Assembly (NCBI RefSeq): GCF_910592395.1
Contig: NC_088308.1
Coordinates: forward strand, 2,912,001 to 2,976,000
Direction: 5' to 3'
DNA length: 64,000 bases
Source: Lineus longissimus
Lineage: Eukaryota; Nemertea; Pilidiophora; Heteronemertea; Lineidae
The translations under genes and the position numbers were made by a program. How positions within the stretch are numbered: the first letter of the stretch is position 1; each line of letters begins with the position of its first letter. The notes under the pieces are model-generated. The model was not told the origin of the DNA. It was given only the letters and a program-made list of their open reading frames with translations, and ran no database searches. Shown piece after piece: positions 55,901-61,900 of the stretch.

Positions 55901-58900
55901 ACATCCACGCTGCAACAGCAAAAAGCATGAACTAGCTTTGTCTACCAGGCATCGGGTTTGCAGCTAACATGGTGTATCAATCAATCAGCATTTTTGTTAT
56001 GTAATTACCAAAGTAGCTTTCTCTATGTATAGACGGTGATCACCCAAAAAGTCACACTAACGACCTCATTAGAGACGCACATGAATCAACAAAGCCATCA
56101 TAATGTTCCCACAACGAATTTGTTACGCTAATGTCATGCTAGAGAGCAAGAACGATCAGTTTGTTGCTTTCATTCAGTCGAGCTTCTCCGTATTGAGATC
56201 GCTGATGATAGTCAGCAGATGCTCACATTTATATTCCCTTTGAAAGAGAGGCAAGGGAATTTTGATCCATCGTGTCACATGTGACACAAACAGTCATCGA
56301 AGGATTAAAGCACCCAAGTTGCAAATCTACAGGTTGAGACACGTACATTTCATGACATCATTGGAGCCTAACAAATTGTTATCCTCCCTGTCGATCCCTA
56401 AGTGAGAATATCCTCATCCCAAAGCTGTGATGGGCAACAGGGGAACTTCAATTAATTTCAAACTTTCCTATAAAAGTGGGCCAACAAAGTTATCCACTGG
56501 GAATACAGCTTGTCATTCAGCTGCATTAGATTATCAAGACACGTGGACCCTATAATCCACTGAATCCAACATGAATATTACAATGAGGAATAAACCCAAA
56601 GAGAATGTAGGATATACTACTGATACTCGGGTTCGAATCTGAAGATGAAGGCCCGAAGCCAGCAGGTTTCAGCAAGACAACTTAGTTCAGCCAGTCATCA
56701 GATGATCCTCCATGTGCCCACTGAGTTTCTTCGATCAAATGAGAAGGATCCTAAAACGTTCAAATTCCAATGACAGAGCAAGCAATACCAAGGGAATGTT
56801 GGAACTCAAAGAGATCTGCTGTAGGGTTTGAAATCGAAATGCACAGACTTAACAGGTTTCTGCAACACTCCCTTGCTCTGCCATCTGATCTTCCTTCATT
56901 ACCCCACAGCCCAAGAAACTACGAGCATGATCAGCTGAGAGCACAGGATGTCTAGGTTAGATCCACTCAAGACATGTATACCAAGGTAGCAAACAGGTAC
57001 CAATCTTGGAGCAGTGATTCATGAATGAAAACTCCAAGGGATAAACCACTGAAAGAAGCAACTGTTCCGTGAAAGTTTCTGCAGAATGATGATGATGAAT
57101 GATCAAACAGTGTGCGGATGAAAAAGTGTTTTAAAAGTGCATCCGAATCAAATTAGCAAAGAAGAACAGGGTCTAATAGGACCAAAAGTGACAGTTTTAA
57201 TTTGCAGGTATAAGGGTCTCTCAACTTTGGAGATGAACACTGATAGACTCTGAACACTTCTCACTGACACAAGGAAATCCAGCAATTCTGTATGCTAAAG
57301 TTCATCTTTGCACAATATCCTCTCTGTGATGCAAGTTACCTTCCTGTACCAAGCAGTAGTTCCAAGAATGAACTTATCACACACTGAACTGAACTCGAAA
57401 TGATATTTTTAAATGAAACCAAGTCCTCGAAATGGCTCTGCATAGTCACAGCTTCAGCAGGACAGATAAACACACCTCGGGTAAAGGAAACATTGACTGT
57501 CACACCGTGAGAAAGCACACACAAACTATCCAAGGTTTTGCTTCATCAGCGGTCCCCCAGGCTCAGTTATCTATCAGCCAATGCACTTCAGTTAACAACA
57601 CCCTGTCTAGCCAACGATCCTGTTTCCTCAATGCCAAGAGCACAACAACAGAGACAATGCAGCCGGATCCATCCGCACTTGCAGGTTATTGAAAGAACAT
57701 TTGCTCCAGAGCTAAGGAAATTAGCCAGTATCTTGTTGGGGTCTTGTTGGGTTCATCGCCCATCACAGAGGAGCAATCACATCCTGGGTCAAAGTTTCAA
57801 ATTATGTATAAGCTCAAGTATTCTGCTCCGTTACCAAATGTCACTTGAAATCAGTCACCCTACATAAATGAGAGCTGGCGAGACGGTCACACTGCTACTT
57901 TTGAACAAAGCTCCCCTCAATTACAGCCCTTCTGACCAGATGCACCTCTCAGTCACTGACTGCAATGCGTACTTGACTTTCCATGTCAAATTACCCAATT
58001 CATCTGTTCATTTCCCAAGGAATGAGCCCCCAGACTGACCACCTCTAATCAACAGAAAGCCTTGGACCAAGCAGGCTGCTTTCAGCAAAACAACGGAGGA
58101 ACGCAGCAAAGGAACAGACCCTCTATATAATTTCATGGTTCTCCTGATGATTCGAATGTCACATGAAAAAATGTCATCTGACATAAACTTTTTTTCTACT
58201 TTGGGTCAATTCTCAGTAGCTTTGTAAACCGATGCCCCGACACAAAGCTTCCCCTTCTAAAACAGCAATATGGAGTTGTCAAAAAGCCAGAGAGAGTACA
58301 TTCCAGGAACTGCTTGGTGGTCTCTATCCTTTGCCCAACAAAAGATATTATATTTGATCAGTTCAGAGACTGGAACATCTGACATTGCCAAATTATATGA
58401 GGATGTCTTCAGGAGTGTTGCAGTAGCAGCTTGGAGATCAATCCTATTGTGGTTGTTTACAACCACTTCCTTGCACCATTCATCCATAAGATCATTGATC
58501 TTCTTCTTATTTCAAGAGCAGTTACACCCGAGGCTGTTCTACGAATGATTCAGATAGATGTTCTAAATCACAATATAAATTCCCCTCAGTCATGATCTCT
58601 TCTCCAAGATCTGCAGATCACAAGATTTCAGAAATCTGCTCATCTCCAGTTTCCAACTGTCTTGCGGGGCCAATTTGGGCACGAGCAAAACATTTCCCAA
58701 GATTCTCAAAGGTGGCAGGATCAGTAATTACAGAACCTCCCACGATTGGATAGTGGTCTCCTTGGACAAGTCTAATGCATCGTTCCTCCAAATGTTTTTA
58801 GACCAGAAAACTGAAAGTCGGCAACCATTTCCAGCAATTTCTATAGTCGCAAAAGAGAACTGGCATTTCTCATAACCCCCATTCAGCCAATGCAAGCGGA

Positions 58901-61900
58901 AACAGAAACTGACTGAAGCATCTGCAATACTACAATATCATTGTAGCAACATTCTAATATTTGTTGAGCGTGTATCAACAGCAATAGAGAACAGGCCACT
59001 GAGTCAGAATGTTTTGAAAAGCTCGCTTCTCGATGGTTTATCAAATGGATAGAACTAGAACAAGACGCTTGTGAAACCACTTCAGGGATTCAATTTTCTT
59101 GAAAGATTACAAAAGGGACGCCTAAAATCAATTTGTAATGAGCACGAGGCAATTAAAAATGAGTAATAGGTCATCGAGGATGCACAATGACAATTTCCAA
59201 AGATTTCACACAAGCCGCAGAAAAGCGATGAGACTGTGTCTTGTCGGGTTGTTATCTCCTGCCTGACATTCTGACTAAAGACTAGTCGATGTTGAGGCAG
59301 AGCTTGTAAAGCCTGGATATGGTCAAGTCAGGCATGCTATTTTACCTAAGACCGAGACCAAGAATCACTATTTTTCGGCTAAATGGAGGTCTTGCCTCCA
59401 TAGAAAAAAAATTTTCTTGCTCCAGAAGGAACTTCTGTTGTGAACAACTGCAGGCTTCCAGCCATGCTTGTGTAGGAGGAAGAAAGCATGAAGCATGGCA
59501 ACCATCTATAACACATTGTAATGCAATCCTTCATTGGTCCTGCAGGTAGGTATGTGGTACTAACCATCTCTTTCAACAACCTTCCCTACGAAAATAATTT
59601 TCGCATTTGATTTGGTGTAAACAAAACCAATGTCAAGGCAAGTTATTAAACTGATTGCTGTACATAATGAAATATAGTTTTTATGCAACTAGTGCAAACT
59701 AGCTGTTCTTTGAAGGGGTCCCTTTAAAAGTTTGTTTATGACACTATTATTCAGCAATTATTTCCCAGCTATTAGGCTATTATCTATTTGGCGCCCATAC
59801 TGCTAGGAATGACAAGTGTGGTCCACTTCTTAGAAACAGATTCAGGTGTATATTTTGCTCTGTACCAAATTTCCAACTAAAAAACACAGCATCCTGGTTT
59901 AGGACCAAATGATATTTGAACTGTGACCTTCCCTTGGCAATTTTATTGAAGTTTAATACTGCATGACACACTGAGCAAACAGTTTTGTTGTTAGTCATCT
60001 GAAGTTATGTTGTCAACAGTCCAAAGGAGAAGTTGAGGAGGCTGATGGTGTTTCATCATGTTGACAACAATGTAGCAAGATTGGAATTTGTTAGAGTACA
60101 TAATTATGTACACTGCGGTGCTTTTCCCAAGAGTGACTGCACAGAAAATCCACATCGTAGGAAGCTTGATTGTGCAATATGCCAAGGAGGTCAATAGATT
60201 TCTTTCTGTTTCTCATGATGTTGCAGACACATGCATTTACTCTTTCCCGAGACATCTTCTTTGACATCAGTTTGCTACTATTTTCCCATTGGGGAAAGTG
60301 ATGAGCTGGGAATGGCAGCTAAGTCCAACCACGGGAGAAGTACAAAGTTAGTTTGAAGTTGTAGCCATGCAGATTTACCTCCACCAAAACTGCCCAAAAC
60401 AAGTCTCTCGAATCAATGTCCAGCACACTTTTCTGGCAGCCATCCATGAGAAAAGTGCAGAACACTATGGTGTGATTGATTTTCATAGGGAATGGGGAAA
60501 AGAAAAGCATTGATTGCCCCGCAGACACACTAAAGTAAGCCTATACAAACCATTATTGAAGTATTAGACCCTTCCGAGTTTTGTAAGACATTTTCGCACC
60601 ATGTGACGCAATGGGGTCAACATAATTGGCGCTCTTCTTATAATCACAAGGCGTTCTTCAGAGCATAATAGCAGGCAATTCATCGCTGTTTAACTCTGAT
60701 TGTGCGGTTTTGAAAACAGCCATTCTTATAATTTTGAATCAAATTTAGGTTGGATTCAAGAAGTAAATGGTTTCGGGCTTCAAGTGTTCCCTCGTCACAA
60801 ATCAAGTTAAGATTTAGACATACCAACTCACACCCCACATTTCAATCATGCAATCTATTCCCAGGAGTAATTAATTGCTTTAAAAAGTTCCCTAATCATC
60901 CATCAATGTGCTTGCAAGTGCATGCAAGTGCCCACCTTCTCCTAAACACAAGTTGCCTGCACACAGTCGGCATAACAACATGAATAGTAGGCCTTAATAG
61001 TTGGTCCCTGCAAGGTCTTAACAATGTGCATGATCCTAACAAAAGGCCTAAAGGACATCATTCCCTTAAATTTGTTTTCCTATCGACTTTTAGAAAAGTT
61101 ACTGAACTCAAACCAATGTCATTACTCCAAGAGGCCTATCCTTAGAAAAGAAATGTCTGTTAATCCCCGACAAGTTTATGGTGAGCCACTGTGAAAATAG
61201 GCAGGGTGGACTCAAGTTACTTTTTGATCTGAAGGAGGATTTTTCGAGGGGGACTGCCGAGCCTCTCTCCCTGTCAAAAATGATGCTGTGGGTTTCACCG
61301 TTTCAGAAGGCATAAGGCATTTGTGCTTCGTAACAGTGTCTTTTGTTTTGTTTGCCATCCAGCAGATAAGACAGTCACCAACGAATTGAAATTATCAAGT
61401 TTTAAATAGATATCGACTTACTTCTCAACGAGTTCAAGATGCAAAAGGTATCACCAGTAAAGAGATATCGATCACTCCGAGATCGATCAATAGGAAAGTA
61501 TGGGCTACATGTGCTGGCCTTTTTTTCACCAGAAGATCAGATTATAACTGTAACTCACCTTTTTCCATTGCTGATGCCAGGGCTGCCCGACTCATAGTAG
61601 AATCCAGGAATAAGGCCATAGTCTGCTAAAATCTTCAAAGAAGCTCTCGTGGGAGGTTCGATTTTAAATCTGGTCGGTAAAGATCGATTTTTCTTGCCGA
61701 AAAAGTTGAACTTTTTCGGCATCTTCGGACCTCACAACCGTCAGTCCTTATCTCTCAAGTGTACATATCCTTGGGTAATTAATTGGTATACGATTTGTAC
61801 ATCCTCATCACTGACGTTGCCGACTACATTATAATTACCAACTAACACTAACACCAGCCTACTACATGGATCGATTTCCTGTCTGTAAACATACATGTAG

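Noticed and set aside
56625-56650. GGTTCGAATC tRNA T-arm-like stretch
   Set aside because: No acceptor stem, D-arm or anticodon arm can be folded around it.
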